Below are positions 63,600 to 64,000 of a DNA stretch of 64,000 bases, piece after piece. Source of the stretch: Paludicola sp. MB14-C6 (GTDB lineage Bacteria > Bacillota > Clostridia > Oscillospirales > Ruminococcaceae). The DNA lies in contig NZ_CP133133.1 in NCBI RefSeq assembly GCF_030908625.1, positions 1,736,001 through 1,800,000 of the forward strand. The letters run 5' to 3'. Under the pieces are notes generated by a model. The model was given only the letters and a program-made list of their open reading frames with translations. It did no database searches and was not told the origin of the DNA. A program made the position numbers and the translations under genes. The stretch's first letter is position 1. Every line of letters starts with the position of its first letter.

Positions 63600-64000
63600 A
63601 TGGCTTTTTTTAGAGGGGATTTTACATCAAATGAATTGCAAATGAATACAAGTATCAATGTAATTATTCCGCAAGGAATGAATAATAATGAGCTTAATGT
63701 AGTTTATTTATTACATGGATTATCTGATAATTGTACAGGATGGACAAGACTAACAAGTATTGAGCGTTATGCCAATGAGCATAAGGTCGCTATTGTTATG
63801 CCTGAGGTACAACGTAGTTATTATACTGATATGAAATATGGGCTGAATTATTTTAGCTATGTATCAAAAGAGCTTATTCAATTTGTAGGTTCTATGTTCC
63901 ATCTATCTACTAAAAGAGAAAATACTTATGTAGCTGGCCTTTCAATGGGTGGATATGGTGCGATGAAATGTGCATTTTCAAGACCGGAGCAATACGCAGC
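63600..64000 (+). CDS. Esterase D/acyl hydrolase family protein, partial
   Basis: The first 133 residues are present; the gene runs off the window. Alpha/beta hydrolase of the putative-esterase family (tributyrin or S-formylglutathione hydrolase-like): VVYLLHGLSDNCTGWTRLTS gives the oxyanion-side HG motif, and GLSMGGYGAMK the nucleophile elbow with Ser near 117. AAAAGGAG before ATG. Substrate unknown. Confidence 0.85.
   Translation, partial: MAFFRGDFTSNELQMNTSINVIIPQGMNNNELNVVYLLHGLSDNCTGWTRLTSIERYANEHKVAIVMPEVQRSYYTDMKYGLNYFSYVSKELIQFVGSMFHLSTKRENTYVAGLSMGGYGAMKCAFSRPEQYA

Overview
The window is AT-rich DNA from a low-GC, Gram-positive, anaerobic and probably spore-forming bacterium, most likely a member of class Clostridia. 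The evidence is spoVG, pyruvate formate-lyase, an oxygen-independent (cbi-type) cobalamin pathway, a DUF1934-argS pair, strong AGGAGG-type ribosome sites, many intrinsic terminators, and GC-rich hairpin repeats beside DUF559 genes of a kind I associate with Oscillospirales-type genomes. I cannot name a species. No rRNA, tRNA or CRISPR array was seen.

Layout. 1-1.5 kb: decayed RAYT (REP-associated transposase) remnant, then a DUF4238/SEC-C protein. 1.5-9.7 kb: housekeeping genes (nagB, murC, spoVG, hemW-rsmA, dCMP deaminase, pflB). 9.7-12.8 kb: a nested transposon. An IS1182-like element sits against the pflB terminator and has duplicated the whole 29-bp terminator hairpin; an IS256-like element has jumped into its transposase gene, leaving an 8-bp duplication. 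13.0 kb: GNAT acetyltransferase. 13.7-39.9 kb: promoter, cobalamin riboswitch and terminator, then one co-directional run of 29 genes, most of which touch or overlap. It encodes cobalt uptake (cbiMNQO), uroporphyrinogen III synthesis from glutamyl-tRNA (hemA, hemL, hemB, hemC, cobA-hemD), corrin ring synthesis, and adenosylation, aminopropanol arm and nucleotide loop assembly. Two genes in it have no firm role: a small CobU-like protein with a degenerate P-loop and a phosphoglycerate-mutase/alkaline-phosphatase-fold protein.

40-47.7 kb: an MFS efflux gene whose leader looks like ribosome-mediated attenuation (two tiny ORFs, a hairpin, a masked ribosome site) and whose start codon appears changed to ATT; a MATE pump; an HD-domain gene with an early stop codon; a DegT aminotransferase, a HAD phosphatase, a degenerate LCP-like protein and a homocysteine methyltransferase-like protein. 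47.7-56.3 kb: argS, DUF1934, murI and ddl on the minus strand, then pth-mfd on the plus strand. 56.3-61.1 kb: a repeat-rich stretch with two DUF559 endonuclease-like genes, each bracketed by GC-rich hairpin repeats in direct orientation, a tandem 167-bp hairpin repeat, an exported Ig-like protein and manA. 61.1-64 kb: ROK glucokinase, glyA and a truncated esterase gene.

The strongest candidates for something new are the two repeat-bracketed DUF559 units (56.3 and 60.4 kb), the attenuator-like leader of the MFS gene at 41.2 kb, and the terminator-duplicating IS1182-like insertion at 9.7-12.8 kb.
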